DNA from: Buddleja alternifolia
Lineage: Eukaryota; Streptophyta; Magnoliopsida; Lamiales; Scrophulariaceae
DNA length: 64,000 nucleotides
Reading direction: 5' to 3'
Assembly (NCBI GenBank): GCA_019426215.1
Contig: CM033395.1
Coordinates: forward strand, 18,032,569 to 18,096,568
A program made the translations under genes and the position numbers. Numbering within the stretch: position 1 is the first letter of the stretch; every line of letters begins with the position of its first letter. The notes beneath the pieces are model-generated. The model saw nothing but the letters and a program-made list of their open reading frames with translations. It made no database searches and was not told the origin of the DNA. Of this stretch, positions 1 to 9,478 are shown in pieces.

Positions 1-61
1 AGCAGAGAAGAAGAGGGGAAGTGGGGGAGAAGGAAGAAAAGAAAAGGGGGAGGGGATCGGA

Positions 62-225
62 CTGCATACGCCATTCTTAATGGCGTATGCAGACACATAT
101 GTCTGCATACGCCATTAAGAATGGCGTATGCAGACATATGAAATTTTTTTTAAAAAAAATTATTTCAGGTTACGCCATTTCAATTGGCGTAACCAGGTGG
201 ATACGCCAATCCAATTGGCGTATCC
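62..225. repeat. Cluster of four near-perfect palindromes upstream of the ferredoxin promoter
   Basis: Four short inverted repeats lie in a row at 62-92, 103-133, 168-194 and 199-225. Each has the same core arm TACGCCA paired with TGGCGTA across a short loop. The bases outside the core differ between units but stay complementary within each unit (CTGCA/TGCAG in the first two, GGT/ACC in the third, GGA/TCC in the fourth). The first two units are also reverse complements of each other, so 62-133 is a higher-order palindrome. Separated by poly(T)/poly(A) runs, the block could extrude hairpins or be a cluster of palindromic binding sites. I do not recognise the family. Function is unknown; the structure is directly visible. 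Confidence 0.85.
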
Positions 226-329
226 AGCTATTTTTGAATTAAAAATTTTTTCTGTATTATTTTTTTAAAAATTATTAAAAACTATATTATTTTTTTAAAA
301 AATCCCCATTTCTTCGTATTTACTAATTC

Positions 330-337
330 TATAAAAA
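330..337 (+). promoter_or_regulatory. Probable TATA box of the ferredoxin gene
   Basis: TATAAAAA lies about 60 bases upstream of a putative 5' splice site and about 1.7 kb upstream of the ferredoxin start codon. A pyrimidine-rich leader follows from about 355 to 398, as is usual downstream of plant TATA boxes. The assignment depends on the 5'-UTR intron model and is an inference. Confidence 0.5.
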
Positions 338-397
338 TTAAGATATATCAGCTCTTCAGTTCTCTCTTGAAGCTCCGTATCCCTCTTGCTCGATCAA

Positions 398-398
<1 letters not shown>

Positions 399-428
<30 letters not shown>

Positions 429-2032
429 TGATTTTCTGTTTTAGTTTGTTAAGGGAGATCAATTTTTTACTGATTTCTCATGGATCCTATTATGTAACTT
501 ATATCCCTTCATCTTTTCTTCTATTTTTATGAGGATTGTGTCGATTTCTTTGTATTTCATTTGAAATTCTCACTGTTGTGCGAGTATAGTGGATCGTTGT
601 TTTAATTGATTTTCTGGGCTGGGAATTCTAAACCCTGATGCAATGTACTCAACTAGTTCAAATAATCATTAGCTTGTGTTTTCAAAGAATATACAAGTTC
701 ATAAGATGAGTGGCTGATGATTACAATTGTAAACTTTGTTCTTTTGTGTAAAGCTCATTTCCAAGTACTTTTCTTCAAATTTTAATAGAGATTCCATGAA
801 ATTCAATTACATGAATCTGTTTCATGTCTGTGAATACCGATGAACTATGAATCTTGACATTCCGAATTCGTTAGGAAATTCTAGCAGGCAAAGTAGAACA
901 TTCAAGATAGTTTGGCAGAAGCTTATTATGTGAATTCGGAGAAATTTTGGCGAAAAATTAACTTCAGAAACTGCTTTAGTATTGTTATTTCCTTGCAATC
1001 ATACATCGATTGCTATGCATTAATTGTTTCAAAATTATAATCATGTTAGTGGTAAATAAAACACAACTGAAAATCAAAAGCTTAAAAGAAACTTATAGAT
1101 TTTCAAAAGGTGATATCCAGTTTGAGTATTCTTTCGGAAGTGGAGTCCAATTTTTTTTCATTTGGTATGTTCCACGACGAAGAGTCGAAAGCGTTTTATT
1201 CACTGCTGACACTCTGCACATGGGGCAATTTTTATTCACTAGACAATAAGTGCATCTTCTACTTCACACATCCACAATTTGGCTCTATTTGCTAAAATAC
1301 TACTTTCCAACTAATTACTTTGGTTTTTTGACAACTTTAGCATCACTAAGATTTAGAATTTGACTTTTCTTATTTGATTTACTAGATTCAATTAGATTGA
1401 AAGCAAATTGACAAGTTATTTATTATTCACTTGGATAAATAGTCAAGTTGGCTGGTCATAGTGCCCAACTAAGCTATAAATCCCGGACCCATGTGGAATT
1501 AACATGCACGGAAGTTGTTTTAATCCAGACTTGAATATGTTCGGTTATGTTTTGGGATGATATTTTTGTGAGAATTATTGGTGCAAAATTTATGGGGATA
1601 CGTACATATTTAATGAGATTGTGTTTGGTTTTATTTTGGGAGTTGGTTTTTTGGTGTTTTTGTGAGATAGTTTTTCGTTTTGTTTTTCGAGAAAACAAAA
1701 GTTAGTGTAACAGTCAAATCATGAAATTTTTGTCTTTTAATAATTAGTTAATGATTGAAAGTTAACATAGCGGGAGAAGCAAAAGTAGGGAACAATATTT
1801 GGGTTGTAGATTTTTAAATAAATGATCATTTGTGTTTTTTTTTACTAAAAAAGTAACATCTTTTTTGACCAAAATTATGTTAACCAAACACAATTGGACC
1901 AAAATTTTAGACCAACTTGAATTTTGAAACATATCCAAACATAGCCGAAGTCCTTGAGATCCCTAAGAACCACTAACTTACATCTCTCTAGTCCTATTCC
2001 ACCTGTGATGCTAATTTTTCTCTATGAATCAG
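399..2032 (+). other. Predicted 5'-UTR intron of the ferredoxin gene
   Basis: A donor-like site (AAG, then GT at 399-400) ends a short pyrimidine-rich leader, and an acceptor-like site (AATCAG ending at 2032) lies eight bases before the ferredoxin ATG, after a T-rich tract. Without such an intron the transcript would carry many upstream ATGs. The interval has no convincing coding region. The part from about 1530 to 1950 has loosely inverted ends (motifs like TATGTTTGG and its complement) and may hold an old MITE, but this is weak. RNA evidence would settle the splice sites. Confidence 0.5.
402..428 (+). repeat. (TC)n microsatellite
   Basis: About 13 uninterrupted TC dinucleotides lie directly downstream of the predicted donor site. 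CT-rich tracts are common in plant 5' leaders, so if the intron is not real this would be leader sequence. Confidence 0.9.
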
Positions 2033-2040
2033 GTATAAAA

Positions 2041-2484
2041 ATGTGGACCGTCATCATTCCTTCATCTTTCTCACTTAAAACTGGAGCTTCGTTGAAATCT
2101 GTTGTGTCAAAACCAAAAGCCAACTCTTTGGGCTCCGTTTCAAAAGCATTTGGGTTGAAATCAAGTTCCTCCTTCAGAGTATCTGCCATGGCAGTGCACA
2201 AAGTTAAACTGATTAGTCCAGAAGGAAAGGAGCAGGAAATTGAAGTCCCTGATGACGAATACATCCTTGATGCAGCAGAAAGTGCTGGTTTGGATCTTCC
2301 TTACTCGTGTCGGGCCGGGTCGTGCTCTACCTGTGCAGGATATATGGTTTCAGGATCCGTGGACCAATCGGAGGGATCGTTTCTTAGTGATGAACAAATG
2401 GAGGAGGGTTATATTCTGACTTGTGTTTCGCAACCCAAATCTGATTGTGTTATTTATACCCACAAGGAAGAAGAAATGAATTGA
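2041..2484 (+). CDS. Plastid [2Fe-2S] ferredoxin, plant type, probably the non-photosynthetic (root) class
   Basis: The protein has 147 residues: a Ser/Lys-rich, acid-free transit peptide (about 1-50) and a 97-residue mature domain starting near Ala51. The four cluster ligands are Cys90, Cys95, Cys98 and Cys128, in the pattern C-x4-C-x2-C-x29-C, with the context [13 protein letters not shown] typical of plant ferredoxins. Acidic patches and the HKEEE tail fit docking to ferredoxin-NADP reductase and to ferredoxin-dependent nitrite, sulfite or glutamate-synthase enzymes in the stroma. The C-terminal pattern SDCVIxTHKEEE resembles root-type ferredoxins more than leaf ones, but class assignment by eye is tentative. 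I chose ATG 2041 because the in-frame ATG at 1954 lies before the predicted splice acceptor and would add residues unlike a transit peptide. No internal stop; single coding exon, usual for this family. This is the only intact host gene I see. Confidence 0.93.
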   Translation: MWTVIIPSSFSLKTGASLKSVVSKPKANSLGSVSKAFGLKSSSSFRVSAMAVHKVKLISPEGKEQEIEVPDDEYILDAAESAGLDLPYSCRAGSCSTCAGYMVSGSVDQSEGSFLSDEQMEEGYILTCVSQPKSDCVIYTHKEEEMN

Positions 2485-3411
2485 TGAGTTAATAGTTCTG
2501 TGTATTAGAAGACTTATGTTGGTGCAGTATTTATAATTTGAGCATTTGCATGTACGAATTCGATTGAGGCGATTTTCGTGATAGTTTGGTTGTTGGCACG
2601 CTGCTAGTGTGCGAGTCGCTTTCAGTTGAGATTGAATATTGAATAAGTTGAGCCTCTACGCTCGCTACGCAGTGATCTCAACTAGCCTGGATTCAGTTTC
2701 ATGTTTCCTCTTTCAATTAATTATGGATTTCAGGGTTTTAATCTGGGTCGATCCATCCATTTATTCACTTGTGGAGAGTGAGGGGATTCCGCAGTGCTAT
2801 GTTCTGATATAATCATATATCATGGATATTTGTGTACAGTGGAGTCTACACATATTTAGTTGTGATTGTCGAGAGAGTTCCTAAATATGAGTCAGCCGGT
2901 TAGACAAGAAGCTTTTGAAAACACAGGTAAATAAGGAACAAGATTTCATCAAAAAAAAACAGGGAACAAGGTGAATAGAAAGGTTATGCGCACCCCCTAC
3001 CCCAAAAGGTATCCCGAGTTGGTCTTCCAGAAGACCCCACACTAACTAGGGTAAACAATGTTGAAAAAACACCCAATTTTGTGCCCGATATTTTTCTGGT
3101 ATATATCAGGGCTTCCCTCAACCGAATGTCGGAGACTAAATCCCTTCAAGGCGTAGAAATCATCGAATTGAGTTTTGCCTCTCCCAACAAAGCCTTTTCC
3201 ATACACACTGCCAGGAATCGATCTCTGGATAAATACTTAAGAAACTCAATTATCTACCAACTGTACGGACCTTGTTTATTTTTTGTGCCCGTTATGGAAT
3301 AACCAAAAAGAAGGGATGTTTTGCAGAGAACTTAATTCTCTCCAACTCCTTTTTATGTGTGATTTTGACTTCAACTCACTGCCAGCTTAATACATTATAT
3401 GATTTTATAGT
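2485..3411. other. Ferredoxin 3' flank, no gene recognised
   Basis: The first 250 bases presumably include the 3' UTR. The rest holds no coding region I can support. The stretch 3080-3270 has the look of a dispersed plant repeat, but I cannot name it. Confidence 0.5.
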
Positions 3412-3421
3412 GGACCAGTTG

Positions 3422-3959
3422 GGGAAAATCGCATTTTTAGTCCCGTAACTTTGCCCCATTTCACTTTTGGTCTCATTAGTTACGGGATTTTCACTTTACG
3501 TCCCATATCTTTTAAAAAATTCTCACTTTTGGTTCCAAACCCCTAATTCCGTCTATTTTTAACGTGAAATGGCACGTGAGTGGCCCGTTCGCCGTTAGCC
3601 AGCTAGGTTTGGGGGGAAATTGTTCACTTTGATTGTTTGGGAGGCAAAATTGGCAGTAAAATTGAGAAAAAGGAAGGGGAAATAAGATTTTGGGGCAAAA
3701 TTAGATAGACTTTTCTCAATTTTGGTGCCAATTTTGCCTCCCAAACAGTTAAGGTGAACAATTTCCCCCCAAACCTTGCTGGCTAACAGCGCACGGGCCA
3801 CTCACGTGCCATTTTACGTTAAAAATAGACAGAATCATGGGTTTCGGACCAAAAGTGAGAATTTTTTGAAAGATATAGGACGTAAAGTGAGAATCCCGTA
3901 ACTAATGGAACCAAAAGTGAAATGGGGCAAAGTTACAGGACTAAAAATGCAATTTTCCC
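3422..3959. mobile_element. Foldback, Mutator-like non-autonomous DNA transposon with target duplication
   Basis: Two arms of about 250 bases (about 3422-3670 and 3712-3959) are inverted copies with few mismatches, separated by a loop of about 40 bases. The ends are GGGAAAATCGC and its near complement. The 10-base sequence GGACCAGTTG occurs directly before (3412-3421) and after (3960-3969) the element. Long inverted arms with a 9-10-base duplication fit the Mutator superfamily. There is no transposase, so it would need a helper in trans. Small ORFs inside are artefacts of the inverted repeat. Confidence 0.85.
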
Positions 3960-3969
3960 GGACCAGTTG

Positions 3970-4739
3970 CTATAGAGACGTTTAACATTTCACGACTGAA
4001 TGATGAAACCACTCATTCAACCATATTATCTAATGAACTTACCAAAATAAAAATAAAAATTCATGATCTACATTTATTGAATTTAATTTACTATAGAATA
4101 AGCTGATATGACTCTCATAATCTAGTACTTACTTTTGGAGAGACTGAGGAGTTCATCTACTACAATTAGTCCCAAATAGGGGTAATTCTCGAGAAAAGCC
4201 AACTTGAGTCGAGCTCGATTCTAGCTCGAGGTGAGCCTAACGATTTGATTTTTTCTAACAAGCTGAGTTTAAGCCAATTTATCCCTAGTCGAAGGCTCGC
4301 GAGCCTGCATAAAAAGTAATATTTCATTTATTAACATATATAGTATAAGATTTTATAGTACAATATATATATATATATATAAAATAATAATATATTTTCT
4401 TGTCATTATTATATTTTAGAAATTATATTTATTAATAAAAAATTAATAATATATATTAATAAAGATAATGATAAAATTAATTTTTATATTCTGAGGTCGA
4501 GCTCAAAGATCTTGCTCGAGCTGGAGTTAGAGCCAAACAATTTAGAAGTTGTTAGGCTCAACTTATTTAAAACATCTTATAAGCTCTTATACCTTGTAAG
4601 ATATTTTAGAAGTTTATAAGATGTTTTACGTTATTTATAAAAATATGCTCTCATGTGTTTATATAAAATATGATCCTTAGACATACGATATTTTTAAATC
4701 TTATAAGATGCTTGGATGTTTGGTATAATAAGCTCTTAC
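3970..4739. other. AT-rich spacer without a recognisable gene
   Basis: Contains an uninterrupted AT dinucleotide tract near 4363-4380 and several GAGCTCGA-like phrases around 4205-4230 and 4495-4525 that look like the edges of an old dispersed repeat. No coding region is supported. Confidence 0.5.
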
Positions 4740-5030
4740 ATTGTCAAAATGACCATAATAGACATTCTACCATTGCCGCCCGTACAATCTCTTTTTGATT
4801 GTCAATGTGGAAGTAAGGCACGTCGGCCAAATTCTTCCATCGAGCTTTCCAAACACCAAAAGTTCGTTCAATAACATTTATATGTGAGGAGTTGTAGTAA
4901 TTGAACTTTTCCTTGGAATTTTTTGGTGCACGTAGTTGTCTGGTCCTATCTCCACAAAAGTCGTCAATATGATACCTTATATTCTAACCTTTGTAAAGAC
5001 CCATATGTCCTATTCGAAACTATTTGGAGG
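4740..5030 (-). pseudogene. PIF/Harbinger transposase remnant (C-terminal DDE_4 region)
   Basis: On the minus strand one frame reads YHIDDF, then FNYYNSSHINVIERTFGVWKxRW and a hydrophobic tail with IVRAAM. This is the conserved block around the last catalytic acid of PIF/Harbinger nucleases (family pattern HSSLRNVIERTFGVLKxRF). One in-frame stop lies just upstream, in a segment corresponding to the family's PYRGxRYHL region. Only about 90 codons remain, and no ends of the parent element were found. Domain identity is confident; the extent is approximate. Confidence 0.8.
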
Positions 5031-5078
5031 AACTAAACTACAATTTGAGATATCCCCAAGGCTCTATAGCATAAGGTC

Positions 5079-5924
5079 GGGCAAAAAGGCATATTACCCC
5101 TTGTGTTATTAAAAACATGGTCATTACGCCCTGTGTTATTAAATATAGCTGATCACCCCCTTGTTGTTTTAAAAAAGTGGCAAATAACACCCAAACTCAT
5201 TTATTCGATGATAAAAGACAAATATACCGTTAATATTTTTATTATGAGATATCTCTTCATTTATATTTCCTTTTTAGTTTTTAAAATTATTTAAAAATAA
5301 TGTAATTCTATACACATTGTAGAATATAAATAATTTTGATATCTAATTTTGTTTAAAAAAATGTGAAATGGATTTTTGTGTTAATCTTTTCATTGTTTTA
5401 CTCAAGATAGTGTAAAACATTGATATTAGATAATATGTAAACTTTAATAATTCTTTTTTGTCTTAAATGACATGCATGTACTAAAACTTGGTAAAAAAGA
5501 TATTTAAATAGTCATTATACACCATAATGAAGTACATTAAACATCATAATGTTTGTATGTTACATTATTATCATATTTTATGATATAAGTTATAGCATTT
5601 ATAACTAAAGAATATGTACATAAATCGATACTGTTTAATTATATATATGTTAGAATAATCTGATATAGTAGTAAATATAAATAGTAAGTATATTTATTTA
5701 ATTATTATTGCATTAAATCATTACAAACGATAAAATAGGATTTGTAAAAGAATTCATGTAAAATTCATCACAATATGCATAAGGGCATCTTTGGCATTTT
5801 AGTGAGGTTGAGTGCATTTTGCCTCATTTCAGAAAACGTAAGGGGGTGATCAGCCTATTTTTATGACACAGAGGGCAATCAGCCCCTTCCCCATAACACG
5901 AGGTGGTAATATGCCTTTTACCCC
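5079..5924. mobile_element. Terminal-inverted-repeat DNA element, non-autonomous, family unknown
   Basis: The left end GGGCAAAAAGGCATATTACC is matched by the complement of the right end (GGTAATATGCCTTTTACCCC), and the similarity continues inward through a TGATCACCCCC-like segment. Sub-motifs of the type 'ATTACCCCNTGTGTTATTAAA' recur inside the arm. The interior is AT-rich and non-coding. Flanks ATAAGGTC (5071-5078) and ACAAGCTC (5925-5932) match at six of eight positions and may be a decayed target duplication. A Mutator or hAT origin is possible; I cannot decide. Confidence 0.65.
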
Positions 5925-6889
5925 ACAAGCTCTAATATCTCAAGGCTCTATGACCTGTAAACAAGTCATGAAACGAATGTTAATCACATTGAACTAATAG
6001 CTCTAATATTCCAAGGCTATATTGAAGCAAAATGTCAAGGACTTACTCTCGTAGTAAGGTTGCGTGCGGCACTTAGCTTCTCGACCCGCCTCTTGCGGCT
6101 TGGTAAGCCAGCCTGGCCTCAACTCATGCTCGTGTGCTTAAGGAAAATTGATAAAGAATGCTTTTAGAAGAATGCTTGATTATTTTATTGCTCTCAATTC
6201 TTGGTTGGTTTTACGAATGATTCCTACCTCCTATTCATGCTAGACCGCCTCCTAAAATGGATGGTGGAGATTAAACTAATTTAAGAGCTAAGATTGACTA
6301 TCTAGAGTATTCCTACCTAGATATATACATGGACTCTTCTACATACCTTCTAGAGATATTCTAGAACTCTTCTAGAAATCTTCTAGATATCTTCCGCCCA
6401 TTACCTACCGTTCTAGGAATGTTCTATACACTTTCTACATACTTCGCTTTCCTACTATAAATACAACTACATGTAGATGTGTGGGCCCTTTTGAACCTCT
6501 CATGTGGAGAGAGGTCTTGAAAAATGTCGGTGCGGGACAACAAGCTCTAATATCCCCCATGTATTGTAAAACATATTTATCAATTTAAACTCCTCAAAGT
6601 AAGCAAGACGCTTTAATGAGGCCACATTCTATTAGACTCCTTAAAGATAGGAAGACGGTAACAGGTGATTCTATGCTACACCGGGACCAACAGGGCCGGT
6701 GCTGCATAAACCATTAGATGCAGGGGTAAGATAGTAAACATAATTTAAATCACCTATAACCAATGGTATTTAATAGACTGGCTCCATTGGACTTGGGAAT
6801 ATCGCTAACATAGGCTAGATTCAAGCTAACCTAGGCTAGGTTAGCGCAAACCTAGCCTCTTTTTTTTATTCTATTTTAAAATTTCTCGG
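5925..6889. other. Intergenic stretch, no gene recognised
   Basis: No coding region is supported. The phrase CTCTAATAT followed by a C-rich or CAAGGCT segment recurs near 5931, 6001 and 6545, suggesting fragments of one dispersed repeat. The part 6300-6420 is rich in TCTAGA-like repeats. Confidence 0.4.
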
Positions 6890-7306
6890 ACGGTAACTTT
6901 TTGACACATTTGCGCAGTCAATTTCTTGCCTTTGAGTATAACCCTTCGGCACCAAGCGAGCCTTAAAGGTAGTAACCTTTCCATTTACTCATAACTTGCT
7001 TTTGTATACCCACTTACAACCAAGGGCCTTAATGCCCTGTGGTGGGTCTACCAAGGTCCAAACCTTGTTGGAGTACATGGATTCAATTTCAGATTCCATG
7101 GCTTCAGACCATTTTCCCGAGTCCTTGTTGGACGTTGCCTCATCATAGGATCTTGGATTCTCATCCAAGGGGAGGCCCTCCTTTTTGCTTTTTAGCAAGA
7201 GACCATAATACCTCTCAGGTTGTCTTGAGATCCTTTCGGATCTTCTTGGAGGTGGAATGTGTGTACTTACAGTTTGTAGTTCACTTTTCCTTTCATCCAT
7301 TGCCAA
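6890..7306 (-). pseudogene. Reverse-transcriptase N-terminal fragment, element D
   Basis: The stretch begins with the Pro/Arg-rich linker PPPRRSERISRQPERY, then reads KWSEAMESEIESMYSNKVW and ALGCKWVYKSKL, the standard entry into copia reverse transcriptase. A stop follows, then KVTTFKARLV and GYTQRQEID before similarity ends. The catalytic palm is missing, so it cannot polymerise. Its 3' end is a truncation, not an LTR. Confidence 0.8.
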
Positions 7307-7321
7307 TGGAGTTTGTGTTTC

Positions 7322-8030
7322 TTAAGTTTCCTCAAGTTTTATTACTCTATCCATGCTCCCACTGAAGAGTTGCTTCTCCAAGAACACAGTGTTCCTTGAA
7401 ATAATTACCTTTTGTTCTAAGGTGTGATAGAAATAGTACCCATAGGACTCCTTAGGGTAACCCATAAAACTATATAAGATAGATCTCGAATCTAACTTAT
7501 CTCTTACTAGCTGCTTGACATGAGCAGCACATCCCCATACGCTAAGGTACTTGTATGAGGGTGATTTATCATGCCACATTTTATACGGTACTTCAGGAAC
7601 ACTTCTAGATGGTACTCTATTTAATAGATAAGCCTCCGTCTCCAGGGCATAGCCCTAGAAGAATGTAGGTAAATCAGTGGACATCATCATTGATCGGACC
7701 ATGTCCATCAACGTGCGATTTCTTAGCTCAAACACACTATTTAATTGTGGTGTTCCAAGCAGCGTCCACTGAGAGAGAATACCTTTCTCTTTCAAATAAT
7801 CCAAGAACTCACCGGATACGTATTCTCTTCCTCGATCAGATCGAAGAGCTTTAATACTTTTACCAATTTGTTTCACTACTTAATTTCTAAAGTCTTTGAA
7901 CTTATCAAAAGCTTCATATTTATAACTCATGAGATATAAATAACCATATCTAGAATAATCGTTGGTAAAGCTTATGAAGTAAGATTAGTTTCCTAATGCA
8001 TTGACACTGAGTGGTCTACACACATCAGTG
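7322..8030 (-). pseudogene. Integrase core, element D
   Basis: The retroviral-type integrase catalytic domain is recognisable across several frames: HTDVCRP (first Asp), RSDRGREY (second Asp) and the third block with SVFELRNRTLMDMVRS, where the Glu is kept but the usual Gly-Val-Ala is altered. A C-terminal block YLSVWGCAAHVKQLVRDKLDSRS follows. Stops at about 7870 and 7980 and a gap between 7579 and 7655 break the frame. The triad is formally present, but the reading frame is not. Confidence 0.8.
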
Positions 8031-9073
8031 TGAACTAACTCAAGCAAATCCTTCGCGCGCTCCATTTGGCCTCCAAATGGTGACTTTGTCATTTTGCCCT
8101 TTAGACAAGATTCACAAGTTGGTAGTTTCTCTTCTTCATCAATCTCGAGGAAACTTGACAACTTGCGAATCCTATTCTTAGATGCATGACCAAGTGTAGC
8201 ACACCAGATTTGTGCGTTAGGTGAATTATCAGATTTACGCTTCCCTTTGTTTATTGGTTGAGTTACAAGAGAATTAGTATGCTGGTAAACATAAATGTTG
8301 TTATACAGACATGCTCTAATGATCAATTTACAACCCAACATCATTGAACAAAATCCATTATTCATATTAAAAGAAAAACCTTCCTTGTTAGAAACAGAAA
8401 TAGAAATTAGGTTGTTAATCAATCTGGAAACATAATACACATCCTTCATAGTAAACTTACTGCTATCCTTAAGAACTAAAACAACGTTTCCAACAGCCTT
8501 CGTAGCGACAGACGCTCCATTAGCCATTCTCAGGACCATGTCTCCGTCATCTGGCTCTCTGCTTCTAGACAGCATCTGCAAATCATTGCAAAGGTTAGTA
8601 CCACAGTCGGTGTCAAACACCCAAGAAGCATGGTTAATTGACAAATTAACCTCAACAATAAACACACCTTCTTTGTGGCTTTTGAAGGCAGCAGGGCAAT
8701 TCTTGCTCAAGTGTTCCATCCCATGGTAAAGAGGGAAATTTCCTTTTGGCGTCTTATCTCCAAATGCTCTCTCCAACTCGTCAACGAGATCATTGGCTAG
8801 TTTGACCTTTCCACATGTCTCAATCATGCACTTAGACATCATAGACAATTTGAAACGTCAAACGTAAGCCTCATCATCGATTTGCTTTGTGCAGTACTCT
8901 AAAGTACGAGCACGAGTTGCCGACTTGGGCCAAGGTGGGACTTCCCCTTTGATTATGTAATCAAGATTCTTGACCCTAAGATATACATCTAGAGACAAGT
9001 GCCAGTAGGTATAGTTTGAGCCATCAAACTTGTTGCGTTTGAGAATCCATAAATACATATAAACGATACTCAT
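7985..9073 (-). pseudogene. Gag, protease and gag-pre-integrase, element D
   Basis: The gag start reads FDGSNYTYWHLSLDVYL, the usual copia capsid opening. Most of the capsid is missing: the frame jumps near 8850 to a late-gag segment with VDELERAFGD, then a degenerate zinc-knuckle area (LYHGMEHLSKNCPAAF). The protease motif is FDTDCGTNLC, in which the essential Gly after Asp-Thr is Asp, so the enzyme should be dead. The gag-pre-integrase part keeps LGHASKNRIRKL and PTCESCLKGKMTKSPF. Internal deletion plus the active-site change mark it as a pseudogene. Confidence 0.8.
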
Positions 9074-9478
9074 GACATTATTATGTAAATGCGATAAAAC
9101 GAAAAAAAATTATTAGCATTCAGTTCTAACATATATTCACATGCAATTAAGTAATTTTACATATACACGTGTGCTCCCACTATCTTTTTGAATTCCGTCA
9201 CCCCAATAGACAGAAGACAAGAAATTTAACAATTTCTAGTGGGCTCGAGCTGCCATATAGTCTAACCTCTTTCCACGACTCATGAGACAATGGGCGGCAA
9301 TATATGACTGGGTACGACGACCCCATCCACTTTCAATTGGTTCAAGAGATGTTTGCCTCACATTTCATGTACGTCCTGAGAACACGATGCAACCGTACAC
9401 TAGTTTGTGTTTAAGTCCGACCCATCAAATTCTCACAGCATAACAGTAGTCAGGTGGTCCCACGACTCACGGACGACT

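Larger units (their letters stand above)
6890..9478 (-). mobile_element. Copia retrotransposon D, truncated (leader, gag, protease, integrase, start of reverse transcriptase)
   Basis: Read on the minus strand, the order is leader (9478-9074), gag fragment, aspartic protease, gag-pre-integrase, integrase and the first part of reverse transcriptase, where similarity stops near 6890. This is the copia order (integrase before reverse transcriptase). The leader has the motif ATAGTGGGAGCACACGTG, similar to the leader of element A. No LTR of its own is in view: the LTR next to the leader (9479-10478) belongs to element C, which seems to have inserted into this leader. Confidence 0.75.

Noticed and set aside
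62..225. Possible CRISPR-like array
   Set aside because: Repeats are palindromes with varying sequence and irregular spacers in plant nuclear DNA; no cas genes are present.
1010..1295. Two overlapping short ORFs in the ferredoxin 5' region
   Set aside because: They lie in the predicted intron, show no family resemblance and have the composition of random AT-rich sequence.
1530..1950. MITE in the ferredoxin intron
   Set aside because: Ends are only loosely inverted and I could not find a target duplication, so it is mentioned as weak and not listed as an element.
1954..2040. Upstream in-frame start that would lengthen the ferredoxin by 29 residues
   Set aside because: The added residues are unlike a plastid transit peptide and include a stretch that fits a polypyrimidine tract and splice acceptor; ATG 2041 gives the usual protein length.
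3080..3270. tRNA-derived SINE
   Set aside because: Some phrases are reminiscent of dispersed plant repeats, but no clear A and B boxes, poly(A) tail or duplication could be seen.
3595..3801. 68-codon ORF in the foldback element
   Set aside because: It reads through both arms of an inverted repeat; its apparent protein is a by-product of the symmetry.
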